Shown here in pieces: positions 13,876 through 23,668 of a DNA stretch of 64,000 nucleotides. Origin of the DNA: a bacterium (GTDB lineage Bacteria > Bacillota > Clostridia > Christensenellales > Aristaeellaceae). Every line of letters begins with the position of its first letter. Positions within the stretch are counted from its first letter, which is position 1. The notes under the pieces are model-generated. The model saw nothing but the letters and a program-made list of their open reading frames with translations. It had not been told where the DNA came from and did not search any database. The stretch is taken from positions 62,001 through 126,000 of the forward strand of contig SFTH01000002.1 in assembly GCA_004563405.1 (NCBI GenBank). Reading direction: 5' to 3'. A program made the position numbers and the translations under genes.

Positions 13876-16800
13876 TTATATTTTAACTCTCATTTCTGTA
13901 TTTTGAGCCACCTCCGCGCCCTTCCCGCGCTCCATGGCCGCCCGGGGCGGAAAGAGCGCGGTGTGGTCGCGGCCGTCGTCCGTCAGCTCGATGAACTCCC
14001 CCTCCACCGTTTTCCCGTCCAGCTCCACACCTTCCACGCCCCTGCGGCTCACCAGGCGGTAGCGGCTCTGCCCGTATTGCAGCTCGATTGCGGCCTCCGG
14101 CCAGTCCCCCAGCAGGGCATTCATGCGCACCCGCCGGTTCCGGCGTTCGTAGCCCAGCAGGCGGAGGATCGCCATCAGCATCCAGGCGGCGGAGCCGGTG
14201 TACCAGGTCCAGCCGCCGCGCCCGGCGTGCTCCGGCGCGGTGTAAATGTCGGCGGCCATCACATAGGGCTCCACGCGGTATTGCTCCGCCGCCTCCCGCG
14301 TGCGGGCGTGGTTCAGGGGCAGCAGCATCTCCAGGGCGCGGTGGGCGTGCGCCTCGTCCCTCTGGGCCGCCAGAGCGCAGAGCATCCAGCATGCGGCGTG
14401 GGTGTACTGCGCGCCGTTCTCCCGGATTCCCGGCGGATAGGCCGCGATATAGCCCGGGTCCACGCCCGCGCCGTCGAAGGCGGGGCGAAGCAGGCGAATC
14501 AGCCCCATCTCCCCGTCCGCCAGCTGCGCCCAGGCCGCGTCCATGGCGCTGCGACAGCGCCCGGGGTCCAGTCCGGCCAGCACCGCCCATGCCTGGGAGA
14601 TCGCGTCGATTTTGCAGCACGGGCTCTGCGCGCCGCCCAGCTTCTCTCCATCGTCCGCATAGGCGCGCAGATACCAATCGCCGTCCCAGCCGTGGGCCTC
14701 CAGCGCGGCGCAGAGGCGCTCGTTGAGCGCCGTGAGCCAGGCGCGCTCCTCCGCTCCGGGCGCCACGCGGGCATAGTCCGCCGCGCAGGCCGCCAGAAAC
14801 TCCGTCAGCCACACGCTCTCGCCCCGCCCCTGCGCACCCACGCGGTTCATGCCGTCGTTCCAGTCGCCGCAGCCCATGAGGCACAGCCCGTGCGCGCCGG
14901 TCTGCGCCGCGCGCCGGAAGGCGCGCATGCAGTGCTCGTGCAGGCTTGCGCAGTGGGGCGTGGGGCGCATGGGCGCGTAGACGTCCTCCGCGCCCTCGGG
15001 AATGGAAACGTCCTCCAGAAAGGGTGCGCTGTCCATCAGCACCGACCGGTCGCCGGTGACGGTCACATACTGCGCGGTCACATAGGGCAGAAAGAGCAGA
15101 TCGTCCCGTATGCGCGTGCGCACGCCGGTGTAGGGCTCGTGCCACCAGTGCAGCACGTCGCCCGCCTCGAACTGCCGCGCAGCGCAGTACAGCAGGTGCC
15201 GCCGCACGCGCTCGGGCTCGATGTGAATCAGTGGCAGCATGTCCTGCAGCTGATCCCGGAAGCCGAACGCACCGCCGGGCTGGTAGAGCCCGGTGCGGCC
15301 CAGGATGCGCGCGTTGCGCAGCTGCGCCCACAGGAAACCGTTTGCCAGCAGATTCATGCCCGCGTCCGGCGTCACGATGCGCAGGCGCTTCAGATGCGCC
15401 GTCCATTCCCGCTCCCTGCGAAGCTCGCCGCTCCGGAACGCACGCGTCTGCGCGTAGGCCGCAGCCGGACTTGCTGCGCCGCCCAGCAGGAAGCGTATGC
15501 GCCGCGCCTCGCCCCGGCGCAGCCGCAGCGGCACGCGCAGCGTCCAGCCGCCCTGGGACACGTCCATCTGCCGGAACCCCAGCGGCTCCATGATCGTTCC
15601 TCCCGAGAGCAGACTCAGCCGGTCGCAGCCCGTCCGCGCGTGCAAATCGTCCGACGCGAACACGCCCACGCCCTCCGCCGCGCCGGAGGCAAAGCACGCC
15701 CCGAAGCGCGACCAGGTGCGCAGCGCGACGCCGTCCGCCGCGTCCGTTCCCATCAGCCAGTCCACAAAGCCGGCGAGTTCCAGCGTCCGCAACACTTCCC
15801 CCTCGTTCCGAATCTCAATTTCAAACTCCACGCCCTCCTTCAGCGCGTACGCGCGCGTCTCGAAGGCGAGATCCTTCGTCCGGCCCGCATAGCAGCAGCG
15901 CCCGGGCGAAAAGCGCACGGTGAAGTCCGTCATGGGTGCATCTCCCGGCAGCAGGCGCACATACTCGCCCCGCTCGCCGTCGATCAGATAGAACATCCAG
16001 CCCCAACCCTCCCGGAGGGGATCGTTCGCAAAGGCCACGAGGCGGCCGCTGCGGCTGCTTCCCCGCCAGGCGAAGCCGCCGCCCCGCTCGGTGAGGATCG
16101 CGCCCGCATGATCGGAGGCCAGCACGTTGCTCCAGGGCGCCGGCGGCAGCAGGTTTTCCTCCAGGGAAATCACATATTCCTCCCCGTCGAAGCCGCCATA
16201 GCCGTTGAAGAAGGCAAGCTCCGGGAGGGGCGGTTGCTCCCGCCGGGGCATGGGGCGCAGCGCGCGCGCCTCCCGCAGCAGCAACCGGTCCAGGCCGTCG
16301 CGCAGCTGCGCATACGCGTCCTCACTGGCGTTCAAATGCAATGCCGCGACGCGGCGCAGCGCCGCCACGGTTTCATCCGAGAGATTCTGACGCTCCAGTA
16401 CAAACGCGCCGCCCGGTACGGAAAAACAGCCGTTGAGGTGGCTGGAGGCGATCAAATCCCCCAGCGGACCCCGGGCGGGCTGAAGGTAATCGCTGCCGTG
16501 GTTGTTGACGATCACCAGGTCGCACCTCACGCCCATGACGCGGTAAAATCCGTGAAGGCGCACGGCCTCGCGCACGCAGTCCAACCGACCCGCATCCCCG
16601 GTCTCTACCAGCAGGATGGGCAAATCACCGGAGATTCCCGCGCTCCAGAGGGCGCCGCGGGAGACCGCGTCGCAGGCCTCGCCCCGCTCCAGCAGGGCGG
16701 GGCGCAGCTTCGGATCGAACAGGAAGGCGCTGGCACGCTGGGCCAGGGCGTAGCCGCGCGCATCCATCCCCACGTGGGTCAGGACGGCCCGCGCATGGGT

Positions 16801-19800
16801 GGCAGCGAGCTGCACGGCCCGGTCCGCCGACGCATCCGCCGCGCAGCGCTCGATGGCCGCGTCGATCTCCTCACCAGAGGCGGCCAGCAGCGCGAAGTGC
16901 AGCCGCGCCGTTTCCCCCGGCGCGATTCGCGCGCGCACCCGCAGCGCCGCGCAGGGATTGAGGGTGTTTCCTGTGGTCCCGGTCAGGCGGCCGCTCAGAC
17001 CCCCGGGCATGCCCAGCGAGCCCGTGCGGCCCACGAGCTTCTCCAGATCCGCCTCGCATTCGCAGGCAGCGCCGCCGGAGGCCAGGTAAATCAGCTCCGG
17101 CAGCGGCACGCCCGGCTCCCGCCGCCTGCGCTGGAACACCAGGGCGCGTCCCGCCCGGCATTGGCTCTCCACAAACAGATTCTGAAACACCGGATGCGCG
17201 CGCATGTCCCCTTCCGCCGCGAGGGCGACGGCCAGACAGCCGGTGATCTCCACCTCCCGCGCCTCCTGACCCGGGTTTTCAACCTCCATCTGCTGGTACA
17301 GCGCGCCGTCCTCCGGGGAGACGGCTATGCGCATGCGCACATGAAGGCCGCAAAACTCCTCCCGGAAGCGCGCTCCACCCGCGTCGAAGCCTGCGCGCCT
17401 CCCCTGTCCGACGACCGTCTGCGCGTCGCTTGCCACATCCCTCAGATGCACATACATGCCCTCGTGGGGATTGAGCAGATCGCCGGAGAAGCGGTTCAAC
17501 AACAGTCCACGGCTCCAGACGAACGCGCCGCCCCGGGCGGTCACCAGCGCGGTGGTCTCTCCGCCGTGCAGAAGCTGCACGTCCACGGCGCTGCGGCTGC
17601 GCGCGCGCCGGAAGAAATCCGTCTCCGCTCTCTCCTGCGACCTGCGGGCGCGCAGCGGTTCGGGACTGCGGCGCAGGCGCAGGCGCGCGCCCGGCTTCTC
17701 CTGAAGCAGCAGGCGCAGCGCCCGGGCCTCGGGAATTTCCATGAAGCGCCGGGAGAGCACGTCATCCGTCAGCGCGTTGCATATGGCGCACAGCGCCATG
17801 CCCTGGTGATGCGCCATGTAGCTGCGCACCAGCCGGGGCGCGCGCTGGCCGTCCAGATGCATGTAGTCCGCCGCCTCGTACATGCCATACGCGCCCTGCC
17901 AGCCCAGCGCGCACATCTGCCGCAGATTTTCCGCCGCAGCGCAGGGATCGCAGCACAGGGCCAGCGCCGCGGCATAGGGCGCGACCACATCCTGCACGGC
18001 GCTTCCGCTCAGGGCAAGCGCCCGCAGGCCAAACGCCCGGTACTGGTAGTTAAGGTGCAGATCGAAGGCATAGTAGCCGGACTCGGAGACGCCCCAGGGG
18101 CGGTTCAGGGCGCGCCCAAAGCGCCGTTGGCAGGCCGCCACGCCCATCCGGCTCTGTCCCGCCAGAGTCCGGGCGTGGGTGTGCAGCAGCAGCTCCGGCA
18201 TCAGATATTCAAACATCGTGCCGCTCCAGGAGAGCAGCGCCTGCTCCGCGCCCACGCGCACCGCAGGCCGGGACAGGTGCTTCCAATGGCTCGTAGGAAC
18301 CTGGTCCAGCATCATCGCCGCAAAGCTAAGAATGCGGGATTCGGAGGCGTAGAGATCGTAGTGGGATTCGCTCATGTGCCCGCTTTCCACGTCCGCGCCG
18401 ATGCGAAAGAGCTTGCGCTCCCCGTCGTACAGCGCGCAGAGCCGCATGCCCTCCGCCAGGGCGCGCATGCGCCGGGAGAGCGCCGCGTCCGCCTCCTCCA
18501 GCATGCGGGCGCACAGCAGCAGCGCCCCCGCCAGGTTGCCGCTGTCCACGGAGGAGACGTAGCGCGGCCGCAGAGGCGCGAGGCTGCGCGTGTCGTACCA
18601 GTTGTAGAGCTGGCCGTTCCACTTCTCCAGCCGCTCCAGTGCAGCGGTGGTGGCCGTCGTGCGCGCCAGAATCTCCTCCCTGCGCACAAAGCCCAGCTCT
18701 CCCGCAGCGAGGCAGGACATGAGATACAGAGCGATGTTCGTGGGCGAGGTGCGCTCGGCCACGCCCACGCCCGGATCCTCCTGCACGTTGTCCGGCGGCA
18801 GGCCAGGGCCGTCCAGGGGCACATAGACCTCAAAGAAGCTCCAGGTTCTGCGGGCAATGTCCAGAAGCAGCGCCGCCTGTGCGGCGCTCAGACGGCTGCG
18901 CCGGTCGCTTCCGGTGCGCGAGAGCTCCTCGGCCCAGTCCGCGCCCACGAAGAACAGCGCCGCCATCGCCAGCACGGCGGGAATCCAGAAGGGGCGCAGC
19001 AGCCCCGGAAGCATCAACAGCGCCGCGGCCCGGCCCGCCGTGCGCGCGCGGGCTCCGCCGCCCTGGGCGTCCGCCGCGGGCACCCACTCCATCAGGCGCC
19101 TGTGGGACACGAACAGCCGCCACAGGGTGCGCAGGATGGCGTCCAGCGCGCAGGCGGCCCTGGCCGGAAGCACCGAGAGCTGCAACAGCGCCGCGCGCCA
19201 CAGTCGCGCGCAGCCGCGGCCCGGACGAAGCAGCGGATTCAAAAACGCCAGCGCCAGCGCAACCACGAAGGCCACCGGCGCGTCCACCCACGCGGCGTGC
19301 AGAAACAGCCCCAGCAGCGCGGGCTCGTACAGGCTGCGCAGGAGGTTGCCCAGCAGCTTCATGCGGTCCAGCGCGCGCAGCGGCAGCCGGGAAAAGAGCA
19401 CCGGAAGCAGCTGCCAGTCGCCCCGGATCCAGCGGTGCATCCGGCTCAGCTCTGCTCCCAACTCCGCAGGACAGCCGTCATAGAAGCAAATGTCGTTCAC
19501 GAGTCCCGCGCCGCAGAGCACGCCCTCGATTAAATCGTGGCTCAATATGTCGCTGTCGGGTAGCCTGCCCTCCGTCGCCTCGGTGAAGGCGCACACGTCG
19601 TAGATGCCCTTTCCTGCAAAATTGCCCTGACCGGTCAAATCCTGATAGAAGTCTGAAATGGACACGGGATAGCTGTCCACGCCGCCCTGCCCACACGTGA
19701 GCTCCACGTAGGCGTTGCCTCCGGCCGTGCACTGCATGGCGGGCTGAAGCACGGCGTAGCCCCGGCGCGCGCCCGCCGGGCGGGGCCGGTTCAGTGGGTG

Positions 19801-21567
19801 CAGCATGGTTCCCACCAGCCGCTGCACCGTTCCGGGCAGGTATTCGGTGTCTGCGTCCAGGGTGATCACATAGCGGTATCTCCCGGCGAGGCGCGCGGCG
19901 CAGCCTCCCTCTGCGCTGAAGGCCTCCTGCGCGCCCGGGCGGTTCAGAATCAGTTTGTTGAGCGCCATGAGCGCGCCGCGCTTGCGGTTTTCGCCCATCC
20001 AGCGCCCATCCCGCTCCCGCAGCGCGCGCGCACGGTGCAGGTAGTAATACTTCTCCCGCTCCGCCCGGCGGTTGAGCGCGGCCACGCCCGATCGGGCCTC
20101 CTCCAGGATCTGCGCGTCCTCCCCGAGGGCGGCGCTGTCTGCGTCCCGGAAGTCGCCCAGGAGCAGGAAATCCACGTTCTCATCCCGCTCCAGACAGCCC
20201 AGCGCCTCCATGTGCGCCACGATCTCCCGGGCCCGCTGCGGGCTGCTGAGCAGCACCGGCAGCGCCACCAGCGTGCGCGCATCCTTCGGTGTCGCATCCA
20301 GCTTCAGCTTCAGGAGATGTCCGGGCCGCACCCAGCGTGTGTAGAAGCGCCCCACGAGGCGCGTGGTCAGTCCCCAGGCCAGGGGCAGGGCGTAGAGCAT
20401 CAGGTACGCGCGCTCGAAGGTTGCAAAAAACAGGGCCATCGCCGCCAGCGTGCCGCCCGCCAGCAGGCAGACGCTTCCCCGGCCCGCGCTGTCCTTGACG
20501 ATCCGTCCCGGGGCGCGCCGCGCGCCCGCCTCCCGGCAGAGCGCCGTCCGTCCCGCATCCTCGTAGAGATACCAGCACACCGTGGCGCGGGGATCGTCTC
20601 CGCCCGCCTCCAGTCCGGCGCTGCGCGCGGCCTTCAACGCGTGGCGCGCCACCACAATCTCCGGAATGTGCAGCCAGCGGGAGAGCTCCTCCACGCACGA
20701 TCGCACCCGGGCCCTGGAGCTCTCCTCCATGGCGGGATAGACCCCCGCCGGATCCGCGCACAGCTCCTGTTCCGTAGAGGAGAGTTCCTCAAAGCAGGCC
20801 AGATAATCCAGTCCGTCCAGCATGAGACGGAGCCCCATCAGGTTTTCCAGCCGCAGGCAGTTGTCCGCGGCGGCGCGGTGGGCGCGCTCCAGCACCCAGT
20901 CCGTCCGCCGGCCCGAGGCGGCAATCATCCGCTCCAACCGCGCGTGCAGCCCGGGCCGCTCCAGCTCCGCGCTCAACTGAAGCGCGCGCTCCAGAAAGGC
21001 CTCGTCCGCGCCAAAGCGCACCCGGCCGCGCCCTCCCGATCGCACCCAGTCCTCGGCGGCGTCGCGGGCGCGGGCATGGCGCAGCGCATCCTCCGCCGCC
21101 GTCTGCAGGGCCTCACAGAGGGCAATGTTCAGCGCTGCAGGCATCAGCAGAAGCTCCCGCATGCGCAGATCGCAGCCTTCGTCAAAGGCCCGCACGCCCG
21201 CCATCAGGCACTCCCGGGTCAAGCGCCGCTCGCCGCCGCAGACCAGCGCGCGCGCCAGCACCAGCACCCGCGCGCCGCCCCGAACGCAGGGGGCGTTCAG
21301 GCCGGAGTCCGCCTGCGCCTGGCGGAGGCAGGCCTCGATCCTGCCCTCGTTCGCCTTCAGCAGGCGCAGCGCTTCGTCCCCCGCGCCGTCCGCGCCCACG
21401 GCCCGGCGCATCCACTTCCGCAGGGCGAACGCGCAACCCGGGCGCAGCCGCATCCGGCCGGGGCGCACCCGGACGGACTCCGCCCCCCGGGCGCGCAGCT
21501 GCCGCTCCAGCGCCGCGCCGTCCACGGCGCATGCGCATCCGATCGAGTATCTCCGCTCTCGGTTCAT
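13876..21567 (-). CDS. Cyclic beta-1,2-glucan synthase-type GT84/GH94 protein
   Basis: This encodes about 2563 residues, near the size of Agrobacterium ChvB. Order: an N-terminal region of unknown fold (1-360), membrane helices (about 363-405), a GT84 glycosyltransferase with D-A-D-T-E-Y (571-576) and R-W-I-R-G-D-W-Q (about 711), more helices (750-782 and 850-880), a glycoamylase-like domain (from about 900), then beta-sandwich and GH94 phosphorylase-like domains with G-D-W-N-D-G-M-N at 2234-2241. In the known family GT84 builds beta-1,2-glucan from UDP-glucose and GH94 trims it. ATG 21567 has GGGAGG 8 nt upstream. Product and export route are unproven here. Confidence 0.88.
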   Translation of the reverse strand: MNRERRYSIGCACAVDGAALERQLRARGAESVRVRPGRMRLRPGCAFALRKWMRRAVGADGAGDEALRLLKANEGRIEACLRQAQADSGLNAPCVRGGARVLVLARALVCGGERRLTRECLMAGVRAFDEGCDLRMRELLLMPAALNIALCEALQTAAEDALRHARARDAAEDWVRSGGRGRVRFGADEAFLERALQLSAELERPGLHARLERMIAASGRRTDWVLERAHRAAADNCLRLENLMGLRLMLDGLDYLACFEELSSTEQELCADPAGVYPAMEESSRARVRSCVEELSRWLHIPEIVVARHALKAARSAGLEAGGDDPRATVCWYLYEDAGRTALCREAGARRAPGRIVKDSAGRGSVCLLAGGTLAAMALFFATFERAYLMLYALPLAWGLTTRLVGRFYTRWVRPGHLLKLKLDATPKDARTLVALPVLLSSPQRAREIVAHMEALGCLERDENVDFLLLGDFRDADSAALGEDAQILEEARSGVAALNRRAEREKYYYLHRARALRERDGRWMGENRKRGALMALNKLILNRPGAQEAFSAEGGCAARLAGRYRYVITLDADTEYLPGTVQRLVGTMLHPLNRPRPAGARRGYAVLQPAMQCTAGGNAYVELTCGQGGVDSYPVSISDFYQDLTGQGNFAGKGIYDVCAFTEATEGRLPDSDILSHDLIEGVLCGAGLVNDICFYDGCPAELGAELSRMHRWIRGDWQLLPVLFSRLPLRALDRMKLLGNLLRSLYEPALLGLFLHAAWVDAPVAFVVALALAFLNPLLRPGRGCARLWRAALLQLSVLPARAACALDAILRTLWRLFVSHRRLMEWVPAADAQGGGARARTAGRAAALLMLPGLLRPFWIPAVLAMAALFFVGADWAEELSRTGSDRRSRLSAAQAALLLDIARRTWSFFEVYVPLDGPGLPPDNVQEDPGVGVAERTSPTNIALYLMSCLAAGELGFVRREEILARTTATTAALERLEKWNGQLYNWYDTRSLAPLRPRYVSSVDSGNLAGALLLCARMLEEADAALSRRMRALAEGMRLCALYDGERKLFRIGADVESGHMSESHYDLYASESRILSFAAMMLDQVPTSHWKHLSRPAVRVGAEQALLSWSGTMFEYLMPELLLHTHARTLAGQSRMGVAACQRRFGRALNRPWGVSESGYYAFDLHLNYQYRAFGLRALALSGSAVQDVVAPYAAALALCCDPCAAAENLRQMCALGWQGAYGMYEAADYMHLDGQRAPRLVRSYMAHHQGMALCAICNALTDDVLSRRFMEIPEARALRLLLQEKPGARLRLRRSPEPLRARRSQERAETDFFRRARSRSAVDVQLLHGGETTALVTARGGAFVWSRGLLLNRFSGDLLNPHEGMYVHLRDVASDAQTVVGQGRRAGFDAGGARFREEFCGLHVRMRIAVSPEDGALYQQMEVENPGQEAREVEITGCLAVALAAEGDMRAHPVFQNLFVESQCRAGRALVFQRRRREPGVPLPELIYLASGGAACECEADLEKLVGRTGSLGMPGGLSGRLTGTTGNTLNPCAALRVRARIAPGETARLHFALLAASGEEIDAAIERCAADASADRAVQLAATHARAVLTHVGMDARGYALAQRASAFLFDPKLRPALLERGEACDAVSRGALWSAGISGDLPILLVETGDAGRLDCVREAVRLHGFYRVMGVRCDLVIVNNHGSDYLQPARGPLGDLIASSHLNGCFSVPGGAFVLERQNLSDETVAALRRVAALHLNASEDAYAQLRDGLDRLLLREARALRPMPRREQPPLPELAFFNGYGGFDGEEYVISLEENLLPPAPWSNVLASDHAGAILTERGGGFAWRGSSRSGRLVAFANDPLREGWGWMFYLIDGERGEYVRLLPGDAPMTDFTVRFSPGRCCYAGRTKDLAFETRAYALKEGVEFEIEIRNEGEVLRTLELAGFVDWLMGTDAADGVALRTWSRFGACFASGAAEGVGVFASDDLHARTGCDRLSLLSGGTIMEPLGFRQMDVSQGGWTLRVPLRLRRGEARRIRFLLGGAASPAAAYAQTRAFRSGELRREREWTAHLKRLRIVTPDAGMNLLANGFLWAQLRNARILGRTGLYQPGGAFGFRDQLQDMLPLIHIEPERVRRHLLYCAARQFEAGDVLHWWHEPYTGVRTRIRDDLLFLPYVTAQYVTVTGDRSVLMDSAPFLEDVSIPEGAEDVYAPMRPTPHCASLHEHCMRAFRRAAQTGAHGLCLMGCGDWNDGMNRVGAQGRGESVWLTEFLAACAADYARVAPGAEERAWLTALNERLCAALEAHGWDGDWYLRAYADDGEKLGGAQSPCCKIDAISQAWAVLAGLDPGRCRSAMDAAWAQLADGEMGLIRLLRPAFDGAGVDPGYIAAYPPGIRENGAQYTHAACWMLCALAAQRDEAHAHRALEMLLPLNHARTREAAEQYRVEPYVMAADIYTAPEHAGRGGWTWYTGSAAWMLMAILRLLGYERRNRRVRMNALLGDWPEAAIELQYGQSRYRLVSRRGVEGVELDGKTVEGEFIELTDDGRDHTALFPPRAAMERGKGAEVAQNTEMRVKI

Positions 21568-21655
21568 ACACAATCCTCCCGCAATGTTGCAATGATAACG
21601 GGGGAAGTATGCCCTGATCGGGCCGCTTTCATGCCAAAACCTGTCAATGACAATC

Positions 21656-21696
21656 AAAAAGCGCCCCGCCGCTCCCTCGTGGGGAGGGCGGGGCGC
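21656..21696 (-). terminator. Terminator of the rsmD-coaD operon
   Basis: GCGCCCCGCC (21661-21670) pairs with GGCGGGGCGC (21687-21696), with an inner stem CTCCC/GGGAG, followed on the minus strand by TTTTTGATT. It ends the transcript of the coiled-coil gene. Confidence 0.85.
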
Positions 21697-21813
21697 GCGC
21701 TTCTGTGCCTTTGCAGAGCCGCACGCCGGCCGCAGCGACACGTCCGGCTGGAAAAACAACAAATCCGCCGCATCTCTACGCCGGATCTGTCGTCTGTCTG
21801 TCTCGCGCCTGGC

Positions 21814-22458
21814 TTATTCCGCGTCGTCGCCCAGTTCCGCGCGACGGCGGCGAATCGCCTTGCAGGCCTCGGTCAGCTCGTCTTCCACGGAGGAGAGGAG
21901 CTGATAGGCGTCATGGTTTGCCTTCAGCCGGAGCTCGCTGGCCTCGACGCGCGCGTCGTTCTTGATGATGCGGGCCTCCTCGCGCGCCTGCCGCACGATT
22001 TCATTTTCGTCCACCATGCGGTCCGCGCGGTCCTGCGCGTCGGCCAGAATGGCGTGGGCCTCGTTCTCCGCGTCGGCTACGATCTGCTCGGCCTCGTTCT
22101 TGGCCTTTTCCAGCGCGGCGTTTGCGCGCATCTCAGCGGAGGAGACGCGGTTCATCGCCGCCGTCTCCGCATTTCCGAGAATGCGGTCGCGCTCGGAGAA
22201 CATCTGCATGCCGTACTGCACAGCGTCCGGCAGATTGCGCTCCATATCATCAATGATCATCAGGCATTTTTCCGCATCGATGATTTTCTTATTGGTCAGC
22301 GGAACGTTGGCTCCCGACCGGATGGCGGCGCGAATGTGCTTGAGGAGCTCGAGGAAGTACTTCATATCGTCGATATCTTCCCCGACGCTGGGCTGCTGCG
22401 CTTCCGCACGAACCTCCTGATCCTCATCTTCGTAGAACTTTTCCTGATCGTGATCCAT
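21814..22458 (-). CDS. Coiled-coil protein downstream of coaD
   Basis: This encodes about 214 residues. An acidic N-terminus is followed by a predicted helical part (residues 30-80) and a long Ala/Glu/Arg coiled coil (about 85-175) reminiscent of ATP synthase b subunits or DivIVA, with repeated A-E-x-x-A spacing. No signal peptide or membrane helix is seen, so it is not an F0 subunit. Proteins of this kind next to coaD are often annotated only as ATPase or hypothetical. ATG 22458 overlaps the end region of coaD, whose stop is 2 nt upstream; the longer frame from 22488 lies inside coaD and is rejected. Confidence 0.8.
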   Translation of the reverse strand: MDHDQEKFYEDEDQEVRAEAQQPSVGEDIDDMKYFLELLKHIRAAIRSGANVPLTNKKIIDAEKCLMIIDDMERNLPDAVQYGMQMFSERDRILGNAETAAMNRVSSAEMRANAALEKAKNEAEQIVADAENEAHAILADAQDRADRMVDENEIVRQAREEARIIKNDARVEASELRLKANHDAYQLLSSVEDELTEACKAIRRRRAELGDDAE

Positions 22459-22459
22459 T

Positions 22460-22957
22460 CTAGCCCTTCCTTTCCGCACACGGCGCAACGCCGTATGCAG
22501 CGTAGATTTTCCCGACGATCTCCTGCGGCACCATGGCCCCTATGGGCGCGCCGTGGGCGGCGCAATCCCGCACAATGGTGGAGGAAATCATGCTGTATTC
22601 GGGTAGACAGCTGATAAATACCGTTTCAATTCCGCCGATCTGCCGGTTGGCCTCGGCCATCTGCATCTCGAAGAGCAGATCCGAGGAATTGCGCAGCCCG
22701 CGCAGGATCACATCCGCGCGCTCCCTGCGCACCACGTCCACCAGCAGTCCGGTGTCCGAAATCACGCGCACATTGGGAAATGCCCGCGTGATCTCAATGA
22801 GCATCTGCCGCCGCTCCTCCGGGGAAAAGCGATACTGCTTCGCCTCCTGGGAGAGCACCGCGACCACCACTTCGTCAAACATGGCGCTGGCGCGGCGAAT
22901 GATGTCCAGATGCCCCTTTGTCGGCGGCGAAAAGCTGCCCGCGTACACCGCCTTCAT
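22460..22957 (-). CDS. coaD: Phosphopantetheine adenylyltransferase
   Basis: This encodes 165 residues, the usual length. CoaD transfers AMP from ATP to 4'-phosphopantetheine, the penultimate step of coenzyme A synthesis. The N-terminal Y-A-G-S-F-S-P-P-T-K-G-H motif (residues 5-16) is the nucleotidyltransferase signature with its ATP-binding HxGH-type histidine, and R-G-L-R-N-S-S-D and I-S-S-T-I-V-R are also present. S-P replaces the more common D-P in the first motif. Its ATG overlaps the rsmD stop (ATGA), a widespread Firmicute arrangement. Confidence 0.97.
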   Translation of the reverse strand: MKAVYAGSFSPPTKGHLDIIRRASAMFDEVVVAVLSQEAKQYRFSPEERRQMLIEITRAFPNVRVISDTGLLVDVVRRERADVILRGLRNSSDLLFEMQMAEANRQIGGIETVFISCLPEYSMISSTIVRDCAAHGAPIGAMVPQEIVGKIYAAYGVAPCAERKG

Positions 22958-23517
22958 TGTTCCCGCCTCCGTCGCACAAAATCAACGGCCGTCTCGCCGT
23001 ACTGGCGCGTATCGAAGATTTCAAAATCCTCCGGAACGGAGATGGACGCATCCCGCCGCCGCTCTGCGACGACGACCGCATCCTCTGCGAGCGCGTCCGC
23101 ACGGCTCAACCGCGCAATCGCGTCCCCATAGGCGTCCAACATGCGGTAGGGCGGATCCAGAAACACCAGATCAAACTTCCTGCCGGACACGCTGGAGATT
23201 GCGCTGCGGTAATCCGCCTTGAGGATGAGCGCCCGTTCGTCCAGCGCATCCTTGAGCACGTTTGCCGCGTTGCGGCGTATCACTTCAATCGCAGCGCGGG
23301 CGCTGTCTGAAATCACGGCCCGCGCAGCGCCCCTGCTGAGCGCTTCAAGGGCCAGCGCGCCGGTTCCCCCGAAGAGATCCAGCACCTCGGCGCCCTTGAC
23401 GCATCCATTCAATATATTGAACAGCGAACCCCTGATTTTATCCGAGGTCGGCCGCGTCTGTTCGCCGGCGGGCGCAAACAGCGTCCTTCCCCGCGCTTCG
23501 CCTGATATAATACGCAT
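22954..23517 (-). CDS. rsmD: 16S rRNA (guanine-966-N2)-methyltransferase
   Basis: This encodes 187 residues. RsmD methylates G966 of 16S rRNA on the assembled small subunit using S-adenosylmethionine. The start M-R-I-I-S-G-E-A-R-G-R and R-P-T-S-D-K-I-R are family signatures; the SAM motif D-L-F-G-G-T-G-A-L-A lies near residue 46 and the catalytic D-P-P-Y near residue 125. It is first in an operon with coaD and the coiled-coil gene. Confidence 0.96.
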   Translation of the reverse strand: MRIISGEARGRTLFAPAGEQTRPTSDKIRGSLFNILNGCVKGAEVLDLFGGTGALALEALSRGAARAVISDSARAAIEVIRRNAANVLKDALDERALILKADYRSAISSVSGRKFDLVFLDPPYRMLDAYGDAIARLSRADALAEDAVVVAERRRDASISVPEDFEIFDTRQYGETAVDFVRRRREQ

Positions 23518-23542
23518 ATCTTCACCTATGATATTTGTCTAA

Positions 23543-23571
23543 ATTATATCACAATTGCCCACGGTTTGCAA
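23543..23571 (-). promoter_or_regulatory. rsmD-coaD promoter
   Basis: The minus strand has TTGCAA (23571-23566), a 17-nt spacer and TATAAT (23548-23543), about 25 nt before the rsmD start. Confidence 0.85.
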
Positions 23572-23668
23572 ACCTTATTTTCGAAATAAATTCAAATTTC
23601 TTCATCCCAAGGGATATTTCATCAGAAATTTACCTGATTTACCAGCCCTCGGAGGCTCCAGGGACCCT

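Noticed and set aside
13873..19533. Very long plus-strand open frame opposite the glucan synthase gene
   Set aside because: Its translation is rich in Arg, Ala, Gln and His with no domains, while the opposite strand encodes a complete enzyme with catalytic motifs. Long shadows like this are normal in GC-rich DNA.
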